A stretch of 40,585 nucleotides of DNA, taken from assembly GCA_023398615.1 (NCBI GenBank), contig JAEWSD010000133.1:1-40585 (forward strand). The letters run 5' to 3'. Origin of the DNA: Bacillota bacterium. Its GTDB lineage: Bacteria > Bacillota > Clostridia > Lachnospirales > Lachnospiraceae. Below the pieces are notes generated by a model. The model was not told the origin of the DNA, ran no database searches, and saw only the letters and a list, made by a program, of their open reading frames with translations. Below, piece by piece: positions 14,888-23,076 of the stretch (position 1 is the first letter of the stretch; each line of letters begins with the position of its first letter). Position numbers and translations under genes: made by a program.

Positions 14888-16036
14888 TTATTCAACCAGG
14901 ATTGAATAATATCCGGATACATTACTTTTATCCTTTGTGACCTTGATATAGTAGGTTCCCTTAGGAAGTGTACCGCCCGTATCGTAAATCTTTCCGACAT
15001 ACGGAGAACCGGAATCCTCCTGAGAATACTCACTTATGTAAAGCTTTCCGAAGCTGTCGCCGTCCGAGCCTATGAAATCCAGCGTAACGCCTCCGGTTAC
15101 TTCTCCGGTTATCGATACGGTAACCTCTTTTTTCTTCGTAGTTTTTATTTTATACCAATCCGCTTTACTGGTCTTATCCGAATAAAGTATCAGGCCCTTT
15201 ACAGCTGTCCCAAGCTTAATTGTTCCCGCTTTTGCTTTTGAAGAACCGCTTTTCTCCGTAATACCGGAATACTGGTATCCAATGCTATAGTAAGCGGCAG
15301 TGCCATTGGAAAGCTTGATATAGTAAGTGCCTTTTGGTAATCCGGTAACGGTTCCCTCCGATGATGCATCCCCTTCGGATATCACCTTCATTTTACCATC
15401 CGTCTTTTTGCAGATATCAACATCCGCATAGCAGGATTCATTGTCCGAATAAGACACATATACTTTAATCACGCCGGCCTTCTTAAGCACAATCTTATAG
15501 TAATTACTGTCCTCATAATCGGCCAGCGCCACATATCTGAGTTCCTCATTGGCAAGGCTGCCGTCATCTGCCGAAACAACATAAGGAGTAATGGTATAAT
15601 CAACATCGGAAGAGCCGTAATACTGCAATTGCAGGTAATAGGTTCCGGCTTTCGGAGCCGGGATAGTATCTGTAAATGTAGATTCTGTCGACGCTTCCAG
15701 TGAACTGATCCCCAGATCATCCGTAAGCGCTTCGTCGGCATACAGTGTAAAATAAACCGTATCCGAATTATTACCCTGGTAATCGAAACTCAGCAGCCCG
15801 GAGCAATCCGTTGTAACCGCAATAACAGAGTCCTTACTGTAACCATCTGCCGCCGTGGCTATCTTACCCGAATATGTATTCCCCGATGACGGAGTTTCTT
15901 CTCCGCTTTGGATGGTAACAGCTGTTATCGATGCATCCGCTGCTTTCACGTAATCTTTGTTAAATACGAATGTTACCGCAAGCAGAGCAAATAAAATGAA
16001 TAATTTCTTTGGCCCATTATTTATTATTTTTTTCAT
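14888..16036 (-). CDS. Secreted protein with repeated PPC-like beta domains
   Basis: A 382-residue protein. Residues 1-32 are a signal peptide (MKKIINN, hydrophobic FILFALLAVTFVF, cleavage near VKA-AD). The rest is Ser/Thr/Gly/Tyr-rich and built of three or so units sharing motifs such as GTYYLQLQYYGSSDVDYTI, GTYYIKLSNGTAAYYSI and GTYYIKVTKDKSNVSGYYSI. This is the pattern of bacterial pre-peptidase C-terminal (PPC) beta sandwiches. There is no catalytic domain, cell-wall anchor or dockerin, so it is probably released or loosely attached. Function unknown. It has its own terminator downstream and is divergent from the deacylase-like gene. Confidence 0.7.
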   Translation of the reverse strand: MKKIINNGPKKLFILFALLAVTFVFNKDYVKAADASITAVTIQSGEETPSSGNTYSGKIATAADGYSKDSVIAVTTDCSGLLSFDYQGNNSDTVYFTLYADEALTDDLGISSLEASTESTFTDTIPAPKAGTYYLQLQYYGSSDVDYTITPYVVSADDGSLANEELRYVALADYEDSNYYKIVLKKAGVIKVYVSYSDNESCYADVDICKKTDGKMKVISEGDASSEGTVTGLPKGTYYIKLSNGTAAYYSIGYQYSGITEKSGSSKAKAGTIKLGTAVKGLILYSDKTSKADWYKIKTTKKKEVTVSITGEVTGGVTLDFIGSDGDSFGKLYISEYSQEDSGSPYVGKIYDTGGTLPKGTYYIKVTKDKSNVSGYYSILVE

Positions 16037-16249
16037 TCGAATCCCCTTTTCATTTATTTGTATTTATAAGACTGACTAATACTACCTATTTATAGCATAC
16101 TTTTCCTGTATTTGCAAGCATATCCATAAGCTTTTTGCAATACTCCTTGGGCTCGTTACAACTTGTTATCTCCTGTAATGTATGTTACACTAATATCCAA
16201 GTATTACTGAATATGTAAAAATGAATACCTATGAAAAGGAGTTTCAAGC

Positions 16250-16801
16250 ATGTCAAAAATAGTAACCGATCCGCATTTGTATACATCACGGCCTGATCCT
16301 GACGAACGTCTTGAGAAGGAAATGAAAGTTTATGATCTGCTGGAACGTTTGGAGATTCCGTATGAACGCCTGGACCATGAAGTTACACCCAGTATTGAAT
16401 CCTGTCAGGAAGTAGATGAGATTCTACAGATAAAGATATGCAAGAACCTGTTTCTGTGCAATGCACAGAAGACAGACTTTTATTTGCTTATGATGCCGGG
16501 CGACAAGAAATTTAAAACTGCTGAATTAAGCAAACAGATTCAGACCTCCAGGCTCTCTTTTGCCGCACCGGAGTATATGGAGGAATTTCTTGATATTACT
16601 CCCGGCTCCGTAAGTGCTATGGGTTTGATGAACGATCACAATAGCCGTGTAAAACTGTTAATCGACCGGGAAGTGATAGCCGAAGAGTATACGGGCTGCC
16701 ACCCCTGCGTCAATACCTCGAGCCTTAAGATTAAGGTGTCCGACCTGCTTGACAAGTTTCTGCCCTTTATACGGCATGAACCGGTTATAGTGGATCTGTA
16801 G
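16250..16801 (+). CDS. YbaK/PrdX-type prolyl-tRNA deacylase-like protein
   Basis: A 183-residue protein of the YbaK/ProXp fold, which hydrolyses mischarged aminoacyl-tRNA such as Ala- or Cys-tRNA(Pro) in trans. Family signals: ERLDHEVTPSIESC, ICKNLFLCNAQKTDFYLLMMPGDKKFKTAELSKQI (the substrate-pocket Lys region), PGSVSAMGL and the late GCHPCVNTSSLKIKVSDLL. The 16250 start has AAAAGGAG. It is 13 bases upstream of the YaiI gene and probably cotranscribed with it. Whether it corrects Ala, Cys or another residue cannot be told from sequence. Confidence 0.82.
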   Translation: MSKIVTDPHLYTSRPDPDERLEKEMKVYDLLERLEIPYERLDHEVTPSIESCQEVDEILQIKICKNLFLCNAQKTDFYLLMMPGDKKFKTAELSKQIQTSRLSFAAPEYMEEFLDITPGSVSAMGLMNDHNSRVKLLIDREVIAEEYTGCHPCVNTSSLKIKVSDLLDKFLPFIRHEPVIVDL

Positions 16802-16814
16802 ACAGGAGCTGTTT

Positions 16815-17267
16815 ATGAAAATACTGGTTGATGCAGATGCCTGCCCGGTAAAGCATATTATTGAAAAAGTGGCTAAACAGTTGGATATACCTGTAATAAT
16901 GCTCATCGACACCAGTCATATACTGGAATCGGATTACAATGAGATCGTTCAGGTCAGCAAGGCTCCGGATGCGGTTGATATCGCATTGATTAACCGCTGC
17001 GAGCCGGGAGACATCGTGGTAACCCAGGACTATGGCGTTGCTTCTCTGGCATTGGGTAAGCATTGCTATTCCATAAATCAAAACGGAAGGCATTATACCG
17101 AAGAAAATATCGATATTTTGATGTTTGAACGTCATATAGCCAAAAAACAGCGGCACGCCGGTTCCCATACCGGTTCGGTAAAGAAACGTTCAAAGGAAGA
17201 TGACGAACATTTTGAGGAAGCCTTTTTAAGCCTGTGTCTCCGGCATTTGGGGCGCCTTAAAAATTAG
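16815..17267 (+). CDS. YaiI/YqxD family protein (DUF188)
   Basis: A 150-residue cytoplasmic protein with the conserved features of the family: VDADACPVK at 5-13, TQDYGVASLAL near 74-84 and GRHYTEENI near 94-102. The PIN-like fold suggests a nuclease relationship, but no function is established. It starts 13 bases after the deacylase-like gene with GACAGGAG as ribosome site. The last 35 residues are polar and charged, normal for the family. Confidence 0.88.
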   Translation: MKILVDADACPVKHIIEKVAKQLDIPVIMLIDTSHILESDYNEIVQVSKAPDAVDIALINRCEPGDIVVTQDYGVASLALGKHCYSINQNGRHYTEENIDILMFERHIAKKQRHAGSHTGSVKKRSKEDDEHFEEAFLSLCLRHLGRLKN

Positions 17268-17268
17268 T

Positions 17269-17297
17269 TTGAGATTTTCATTATTTAATGATATAAT
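17269..17297 (+). promoter_or_regulatory. Promoter of the pantothenate/CoA gene cluster
   Basis: TTGAGA (17269-17274), 17-base spacer, TATAAT (17292-17297). The predicted leader is about 48 bases and contains CCCC-TTCG-GGGG (17318-17329), a very stable UUCG-loop hairpin just ahead of the ribosome site. Confidence 0.7.
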
Positions 17298-17351
17298 ATC
17301 CGGGTAATGTATTGTATCCCCTTCGGGGGAATAATAACAGGAGGGATAAAA

Positions 17352-17990
17352 TTGAATAATCGATCGAAAAAAACCTTGAAGCTGGTGCAGTTAGCCCTGT
17401 TCTCCGCCATAATTATCGTTATGGCATTCATACCGTATCTCGGATACATTCCTTTGGGCTTCATGAATGCAACCATAATCCACATTCCGGTAATTCTGGG
17501 GGCACTGTTCTTAGGTCCCAGGATGGGAGCGGTTCTAGGCTTTGTATTTGGACTGACAAGTTTATTAAACAATACTTTTAATCCAAATATTACATCCTTT
17601 GTATTCTCACCGTTTTATACTGCGGGAGGAATTCATGGAGGAATCAGAAGTCTGCTTGTTTGTTTTGTACCGCGTATCTTAATCGGAATCATTCCTTATT
17701 ATGTTTACCGTCTTATCGTGAAACTGATGAAGGAGAAAAAAGCTGCTAAAACCGTAGCATTCGCAGCGGCCGGTGTGGCCGGCGCCTTAACCAATACCTT
17801 ACTGGTTATGAACGGAATTTACTTCTTATTCGGAAGCAGCTACTCGGAAGCAAAAGGTATCGCTGCAAATGCATTGTACGGCCTTATCCTGTCCGTAATC
17901 GGAACACAGGGAGTCCCGGAAGCAATTATTGCCGGTATTCTGGTTACCTCAATCGGTCAGGTTTTAATGAAACTAAAACATAGTGAATGA
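17352..17990 (+). CDS. panT: ECF transporter substrate-binding S component, probably pantothenate-specific
   Basis: A 212-residue, six-helix membrane protein of the energy-coupling-factor S-component type, with ALFSAIIIVMAFIPYLGYIPLGFMNATIIHIPVILGALFLGPRMGAVLGFVFGLTS, which matches PanT-like S subunits. It binds the vitamin and works with a shared EcfA/A'/T module encoded elsewhere. The TTG at 17352 is chosen because AGGAGGG lies 6 bases upstream; the ATG at 17307 would fall almost at the transcription start. coaX and coaBC follow, strongly supporting pantothenate as substrate. An unusual palindrome separates it from coaX. Confidence 0.85.
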   Translation: MNNRSKKTLKLVQLALFSAIIIVMAFIPYLGYIPLGFMNATIIHIPVILGALFLGPRMGAVLGFVFGLTSLLNNTFNPNITSFVFSPFYTAGGIHGGIRSLLVCFVPRILIGIIPYYVYRLIVKLMKEKKAAKTVAFAAAGVAGALTNTLLVMNGIYFLFGSSYSEAKGIAANALYGLILSVIGTQGVPEAIIAGILVTSIGQVLMKLKHSE

Positions 17991-18042
17991 GTCATGTCTC
18001 AGCCTTACGTAACAGACGGGCTGCCGTAAAACTCAAAATATA

Positions 18043-18099
18043 GTAAACTTCAATTGTTCATAAATATTCCTTCGGAATATTTATGAACAATTCGTTTAC
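18043..18099. repeat. Long perfect palindrome between panT and coaX
   Basis: 18052-18070 and 18074-18092 are perfectly complementary over 19 bases around a TTC loop, with an outer GTAAAC/GTTTAC pair (18043-18048, 18094-18099). No uridine tract follows on either strand, so it is not a standard terminator. It shares its TAAATATTC...GAATATTTA core with 298-324. Confidence 0.8.
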
Positions 18100-18142
18100 A
18101 AGGTGATAATATCATATATCAGAAAGGGTGAGGTACGAAGCA

Positions 18143-18910
18143 ATGATACTTGCAATTGATATGGGTAATACCAATATCGTAATCGGATGTATCGATGATA
18201 AGAAAATTTATTTTGTGGAATCCATGTCTACGGATTTGTCGAAAACAGAACTGGAATATGCAATCGGTTTTAAAACGGTACTGGAACTTTATAAAATTGA
18301 TGTCAGACATATTAAGGGTGTTATTATATCTTCCGTAGTCCCGCCCCTGGTTAATATAGTAAAGTCGGCCATTGAAAAGTTTATAGATGTTACACCGCTA
18401 ATCATTGGTTCCGGTATCAAGACAGGTCTTAACATCTTAATGGATAACCCGAAAACGGTAGGAAGCGACCTTGTTGTAGATGCCGTAGCAGGCATTAATG
18501 AATACGGCGCTCCGCTGATCGTAATGGATTTCGGAACGGCTACCACAATGTCTGTCATAGATAACAACAAGAATTATATCGGTACGGTTATCCTTCCGGG
18601 CGTAAAGATATCCCTGGAAGCATTGGTATCCCGAACGGCACAGCTTCCGCGCATCAGCATGGAAGCACCGAAAAAAATCATCGGCAAGAATTCGATCGAC
18701 TGCATGAAGAGCGGGGTAATCTATGGAAACGCTTCCTGCATTGACGGTATGATAGAGCGCCTGGAGGCCGAACTTGGTTACAAAACAACCATCATCGCCA
18801 CAGGCGGACTGGCAGGGGTAATCGTTCCGCACTGTAACAGAAAGATTATTTACGATGATAAATTATTACTAAAAGGGTTAAAAATAATATACGACAAGAA
18901 TATCGAATAA
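18143..18910 (+). CDS. coaX: Type III pantothenate kinase
   Basis: A 255-residue ASKHA-fold kinase that phosphorylates pantothenate in the first step of CoA synthesis, without feedback inhibition by CoA in characterised members. Visible motifs: LAIDMGNTNIVIG (phosphate loop), GSDLVVDAVAG, MDFGTATTMSVID (Mg/ATP region), GVKISLEALVSRTAQLPRI (pantothenate side) and IATGGLAG. The start is ATG 18143 with GAGGT 8 bases upstream; a GTG at 18128 is less likely. It lies between panT and coaBC, forming an uptake-to-phosphopantetheine module. Confidence 0.93.
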   Translation: MILAIDMGNTNIVIGCIDDKKIYFVESMSTDLSKTELEYAIGFKTVLELYKIDVRHIKGVIISSVVPPLVNIVKSAIEKFIDVTPLIIGSGIKTGLNILMDNPKTVGSDLVVDAVAGINEYGAPLIVMDFGTATTMSVIDNNKNYIGTVILPGVKISLEALVSRTAQLPRISMEAPKKIIGKNSIDCMKSGVIYGNASCIDGMIERLEAELGYKTTIIATGGLAGVIVPHCNRKIIYDDKLLLKGLKIIYDKNIE

Positions 18911-18983
18911 AAGCGTGAAGAAAAACCGTCTTCACCTATTGTTTGTGCCGCTCATCAGCGGCATATCTGGAAGGATGATGCAT

Positions 18984-20192
18984 ATGTTAGAAGGGAAAAA
19001 TGTACTGTTGGCGGTAACCGGAAGTATCGCGGCCTACAAAATCGCTAATCTGGCAAGTATGTTGAAAAAGCTTCATTGCAACGTCAACGTTTTGATGACT
19101 CAAAACGCGACAAACTTTATTAATCCGATTACATTTGAAACGCTGGTCGGTAATAAATGTCTGATTGACACCTTTGACCGCAGTTTCCAATACAGTACGG
19201 AGCATGTTGCCTTGTCCAAGCAGGCGGATGTTGTTCTGGTTGCACCGGCATCCGCAAACGTAATCGGCAAACTGGCAAATGGGATTGCGGATGATATGTT
19301 AACCACTACCGTCATGGCCTGCACCTGTAAAAAGATCCTGTCTCCCGCCATGAATACCAATATGTATCTGAATCCGGTCGTACAGGATAACCTCGCCAAA
19401 TTAAAGCATTACGGCATGGAGGTCATTGCTCCGGATACCGGCTATCTCGCCTGCGGCGACATCGGCGAAGGAAAGATGCCTTCCGAACAGGTACTCCTGG
19501 AATATATCCTGAAGGAAATCGCGCATGAGAAAGACATGAAGGGACTCAAGGTATTAATCACCGCCGGGCCGACAATAGAAAGACTTGACCCGGTCAGATT
19601 TATCAGCAACCATTCCACCGGAAAAATGGGGTATGCAATTGCAAAGCACTGTATGCACCGCGGCGCCGATGTCACCCTGGTAACCGGCAGAACTACGGTC
19701 CCAAAACCGCCTTTCGTAAAGATAATCGAAACGGAATCCGCGGATGATATGTTCCATGCGGTAAAAGATAATTATGAATCACAGGACATCATCATTAAAG
19801 CTGCCGCTGTGGCGGATTACCGTCCAAAAAACGTATCCGGCGAGAAGATTAAAAAGAACGAAGAAGAGCTTGCCGTGGAACTGGAACGTACCACCGATAT
19901 CCTGAAATATCTGGGTGATCACCGTAAGAAAGGTCAATTCCTGTGCGGATTTTCTATGGAAACAGAAAACCTGTATGATAATTCGAAAGTTAAACTGGAG
20001 AAGAAGCATATTGATATGATTGTTGCAAACAGCTTAAAGCAGCAAGGAGCCGGCTTCGGAACAGATACTAATATCGTGACCTTCATTACAAAAAAGGATA
20101 AAACCGAACTGCCGCTGCTTGGCAAAGAAGAGGTTGCTGCAAGACTTATGGATTATATCCTGGAGCAAATATCCTCTTCGCAGCGATCATAA
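18984..20192 (+). CDS. coaBC: Bifunctional phosphopantothenoylcysteine decarboxylase / phosphopantothenate-cysteine ligase
   Basis: A 402-residue fusion catalysing the second and third steps of CoA synthesis. The N-terminal flavoprotein (CoaC) shows AVTGSIAAYK, PASANVIGKLANGIADDMLTT, PAMNTNMY and the active-site Cys in GYLACGDIGEGKM. The C-terminal ligase (CoaB) shows ITAGPTIERLDPVRFISNHSTGKMG, AAAVADYRP and KIKKN. The ATG at 18984 is preceded by GGAAGG. Two tight hairpins occupy the gap after coaX: GTGAAGA/TCTTCAC (18915-18935) and GCCGCT/AGCGGC (18947-18962), the latter ending just before the ribosome site. An upstream GTG at 18915 would read through both and add non-family residues. Confidence 0.94.
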   Translation: MLEGKNVLLAVTGSIAAYKIANLASMLKKLHCNVNVLMTQNATNFINPITFETLVGNKCLIDTFDRSFQYSTEHVALSKQADVVLVAPASANVIGKLANGIADDMLTTTVMACTCKKILSPAMNTNMYLNPVVQDNLAKLKHYGMEVIAPDTGYLACGDIGEGKMPSEQVLLEYILKEIAHEKDMKGLKVLITAGPTIERLDPVRFISNHSTGKMGYAIAKHCMHRGADVTLVTGRTTVPKPPFVKIIETESADDMFHAVKDNYESQDIIIKAAAVADYRPKNVSGEKIKKNEEELAVELERTTDILKYLGDHRKKGQFLCGFSMETENLYDNSKVKLEKKHIDMIVANSLKQQGAGFGTDTNIVTFITKKDKTELPLLGKEEVAARLMDYILEQISSSQRS

Positions 20193-20213
20193 AGCTTTAG
20201 GCGGTGAAATAGA

Positions 20214-20262
20214 GGCGGTTGCAAAACTCATAATTATTATGAGTTTTGCAACCGCCCTTTTT
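20214..20262 (+). terminator. Intrinsic terminator of coaBC, GTTGCAAAACTCAT family
   Basis: Perfect 20-base stem (20214-20233 with 20237-20256), loop TTA, followed by C and five T. Ends the panT-coaX-coaBC transcript. Confidence 0.93.
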
Positions 20263-20286
20263 ATTCATTCCGTATGAAACGGATAA

Positions 20287-22068
20287 CTATATGATTGTCT
20301 TAATTAATTCCTGTTTTTCCACATTAACCAGTCCCAGGGTAGTCAACCGGATCTCCGGGATTACCGGAAGGCTGATAAAAGCAAGAGTCATAAAGGGGTC
20401 GATCGACTCGGACACTCCCAAGCTCCTGGCCTCCGCCTTCATTGCGGTCATTATCTTCTCTACCTCCCCGGCGTTCCTGTCACACATCAGGCCGGCAATG
20501 GGGAGAGCCAATTCATTCACTATTCTGCCTTCCGAAGCAATCGCAAGACCTCCCTGGTTATTTCTTACACAATTGGCGGCAAGACACATGTCGGAATCAT
20601 TTGTCCCTACTATAATCAGGTTATGCGAATCATGTGAAATACTCGATGCCACGGCTCCGTTTTTCAGACCGTAGCCCTTTAAGAAACCGATTCCGATATG
20701 TCCGGTTCCGTGATGCCGCTCGGCAACGGCAAGCTTTATGATGTCCTGTTGCATATCCACACCGGGCTTTCTATACGGCAATATTATTTCCTTCGTCAGC
20801 AGCTCTCCCGGAATCAGCTCAATCACACGCATAGACTGTCCCTTTTCTTCAACCGAAAGGTCCTTTGGAATTAACTCTCGCATATGGAAGGAATGATATA
20901 CAGGCTTCAGTTCTTCCTCCTGAATACTTTTCCATTTGTCCGTTTCCCGGGATTTCCTCTCATGGTCGCCGATCATATACTCATTATTCCGCGCCGTCAG
21001 AATCCCTTCCTTATATACAGCCTTTACCTTAATATCCTGCAAATTATCAAGCAACACCAAATCTGCCTTATATCCGGGCGCTACGGCTCCGGTATTCTTT
21101 AGTCCAAAGTATTCCGCCGGCTGTATCGTTGCCATTCTGATTGCATGTACCGGGTCGGCACCGTTTTTCACAGCCTTCCGGATTAAATAATCCATATGTC
21201 CGTTCCGGATTAAATCACTTGGGTGTTTATCATCTGTTACAAACATGCAGCGATAGCAATAGGGTTCTTTCAATAGAGGGGACAAGGCATCCATATTCTT
21301 TGCCGCCGTTCCTTCGCGGATCATGATCCACTGTCCGCGTCTCAGTTTTTCCAAGGCATCTGCCGCCGTACTGCACTCATGGTCGGAAGCAACCCCGGCC
21401 GTAATATACCCGTTCAGTTCCGCTCCCTGCAGTCCGGGAGCATGACCGTCAACCAGCTTCCCATAGCTTTTTGCCAGCTGCAGTTTACGGAAAATTTCAT
21501 CATCACCCTGAACGGTACCAAATGAATCCATTAGTTCCGCAAGACCCAGAACCCGGTCATTGCCAAAATAAGCTTCCAGCTTTCCAGCATCCAGCACCGC
21601 ACCGGATTCATCCATAGAGGTTGCCGGTACACAGGAAGGCAGCATAATATATACATCAAGCGGCAAATTCCCGGTACTTGCCAGCATATAATCGATTCCA
21701 AGCGTCCCGGCCACATTTGCAATCTCATGAGGATCCGTTATGACCGCGGTAGTCCCATGCGGCATTACGGCCGCCGCAAATTCGGCGGGAGCCAGCATAG
21801 AGCTTTCTATATGAATATGGCCGTCAATAAATCCGGGGCAGACAATCATTCCCGAGCAGTCAATGCAATCAGAAACTCCCATATCGGAATACTCTCCGAT
21901 ACCTACAATCATTCCTTTATGGACGGCAATATCGCCCTGTTCAAGTCCGTTCGTAAATACATTAACAAATGTTGCGTTTTTCAGAATCATCTCCGGCGGT
22001 TTCTTTTTTACCGAGACCAGTACCCGTTCCTGCTGTTCCTCTATTGCCTGCTTATTTATTACCGTCAT
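20287..22068 (-). CDS. ade: Adenine deaminase
   Basis: A 593-residue amidohydrolase-superfamily enzyme converting adenine to hypoxanthine in the cytoplasm (purine salvage). The metal centre is visible in PGFIDGHIHIESS (78-90), HGTTAVITDPHEIANV (104-119) and later VDGHAPG. The C-terminal part (HGTGHIGIGFLKGYGLKNGAVASSISHDSHNLIIVGTND) is typical of the Ade subfamily. The ATG at 22068 has AGGAGGTG directly upstream; an ATG at 22122 adds unlike residues. A promoter (TTGTTT/TATAAT) lies just beyond the DUF434 stop, so it can be expressed alone. No purine riboswitch fits in the short leader. Confidence 0.92.
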   Translation of the reverse strand: MTVINKQAIEEQQERVLVSVKKKPPEMILKNATFVNVFTNGLEQGDIAVHKGMIVGIGEYSDMGVSDCIDCSGMIVCPGFIDGHIHIESSMLAPAEFAAAVMPHGTTAVITDPHEIANVAGTLGIDYMLASTGNLPLDVYIMLPSCVPATSMDESGAVLDAGKLEAYFGNDRVLGLAELMDSFGTVQGDDEIFRKLQLAKSYGKLVDGHAPGLQGAELNGYITAGVASDHECSTAADALEKLRRGQWIMIREGTAAKNMDALSPLLKEPYCYRCMFVTDDKHPSDLIRNGHMDYLIRKAVKNGADPVHAIRMATIQPAEYFGLKNTGAVAPGYKADLVLLDNLQDIKVKAVYKEGILTARNNEYMIGDHERKSRETDKWKSIQEEELKPVYHSFHMRELIPKDLSVEEKGQSMRVIELIPGELLTKEIILPYRKPGVDMQQDIIKLAVAERHHGTGHIGIGFLKGYGLKNGAVASSISHDSHNLIIVGTNDSDMCLAANCVRNNQGGLAIASEGRIVNELALPIAGLMCDRNAGEVEKIMTAMKAEARSLGVSESIDPFMTLAFISLPVIPEIRLTTLGLVNVEKQELIKTII

Positions 22069-22135
22069 AAAACACCTCCTGAGTGGATCTCCTGTAGGAC
22101 AACAAATTATCACATAATTCAACTATTATTTAAAC

Positions 22136-22164
22136 ATTATATATGACACCGGTACAGAAAACAA
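22136..22164 (-). promoter_or_regulatory. Promoter of adenine deaminase
   Basis: On the minus strand, TTGTTT (22159-22164), 17-base spacer, TATAAT (22136-22141). Confidence 0.6.
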
Positions 22165-22166
22165 TA

Positions 22167-22904
22167 CTAAAGTGGGGATGCATTTCCGCTCTCCATACCA
22201 AGATCAATTAACACAGTGTCCGGAAGCCGTGAATTTATGATTTCCCATGCAAAATTAATCCACCCTCTGCATCTATTCAGTATAATGGCATCACTGGTCA
22301 CGACATAATCTTTACCTTCCAGTATCGGATCCGCATTATTAACAAGCTCCGCTGCCACCTCAAACGGATACCCCGACAGGCTCTCCTCTATCCTTTTCTT
22401 TAATCTTCCGGTGTTCGATACCGGTGAATCCAGATAGAAAACCGTTCTTCCTATCTTCATTCCCGTAAGCTGTTCTCCGATCATGCGGATAGCCGTATCC
22501 GTTTTGTCGATCAGCCGGTAACTGCCTCTCAAGCCCGCAAGATCCCTGACAGTACCATCCATGCACTTAATCAGGGTCGATTGGGACAATGCCACCTCCA
22601 ATGTAATAATAAGATTAAGCGCATCAATATAGATACATTTGCCTTCAAACCCTCCAAAGATACGCTTCTGTCTGCGAAGCTCAAGTATATCTGCGGGTGC
22701 GCTAGCTCTTATAAGTGCCAGTCTCTGACGTTCCGACAGCAGGTAATGATTGCCGGCAAACACGGAAGCATTCTTAATCGGATACCCTCTGTTAACCAGA
22801 TACAGGATATCCTGCTGGGCTGTCTTTAAAAGAAGCAGATTTTCATTATTAAACTCCTTTTCATCCCCTGGAGCATACCCTCTTTTTACAATATCGCTGC
22901 TCAT
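22167..22904 (-). CDS. DUF434 domain protein
   Basis: A 245-residue soluble protein of unknown function. The N-terminal half matches DUF434 (VKRGYAPGDE, LLYLVNRGYPIKNASVF, GNHYLLSERQRLALIRA). The second half (about 85-240), with GKCIYIDALNLIITLEVALS, DLAGLRGSYRLI, VFYLDSPVSNTGRLKKRI and VVTSDAIIL, looks like a PIN/NYN-type nuclease fold judging from its Asp spacing; this is an inference. Start 22904 is preferred because GAGGT lies 5 bases upstream; 22916 has no ribosome site. An ATTGAT-TTT-ATCAAT palindrome sits at 22949-22963 upstream. It lies upstream of ade but probably has separate expression. Confidence 0.72.
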   Translation of the reverse strand: MSSDIVKRGYAPGDEKEFNNENLLLLKTAQQDILYLVNRGYPIKNASVFAGNHYLLSERQRLALIRASAPADILELRRQKRIFGGFEGKCIYIDALNLIITLEVALSQSTLIKCMDGTVRDLAGLRGSYRLIDKTDTAIRMIGEQLTGMKIGRTVFYLDSPVSNTGRLKKRIEESLSGYPFEVAAELVNNADPILEGKDYVVTSDAIILNRCRGWINFAWEIINSRLPDTVLIDLGMESGNASPL

Positions 22905-22991
22905 CTCATACCTCATCTGATTTTATACTATGTAAAACGAATCCTGCAATTGATTTTATCAATAATACTTATACCCTATTGTTCTTTTTTT

Positions 22992-23044
22992 CATGCAAAA
23001 AGAGACTGTTGCAAAAACTCATATTAAGTATGAGTTTGCACAGT
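22992..23044 (-). terminator. Intrinsic terminator of cellobiose phosphorylase, TGCAAACTCAT family
   Basis: AAGAGACTGT-TGCAAA-AACTCATA pairs with TATGAGTT-TGCA-CAGTCTCTT. On the minus strand the stem is followed by five T. Same core as the terminators at 20214 and 36315. Confidence 0.88.
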
Positions 23045-23076
23045 CTCTTCTATAATAAAAGCCGGCAGTTATTTTG

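Noticed and set aside
18915..18983. Upstream GTG start adding 23 residues to coaBC
   Set aside because: The added residues would be encoded by two tight hairpins, do not resemble the family, and the ATG at 18984 has a proper ribosome site.
22949..22963. FNR-type site ATTGAT-TTT-ATCAAT upstream of the DUF434 gene
   Set aside because: The spacer is 3 bases rather than the 4 of the FNR consensus, and the sequence is AT-rich enough for chance; kept only as a remark in the gene entry.
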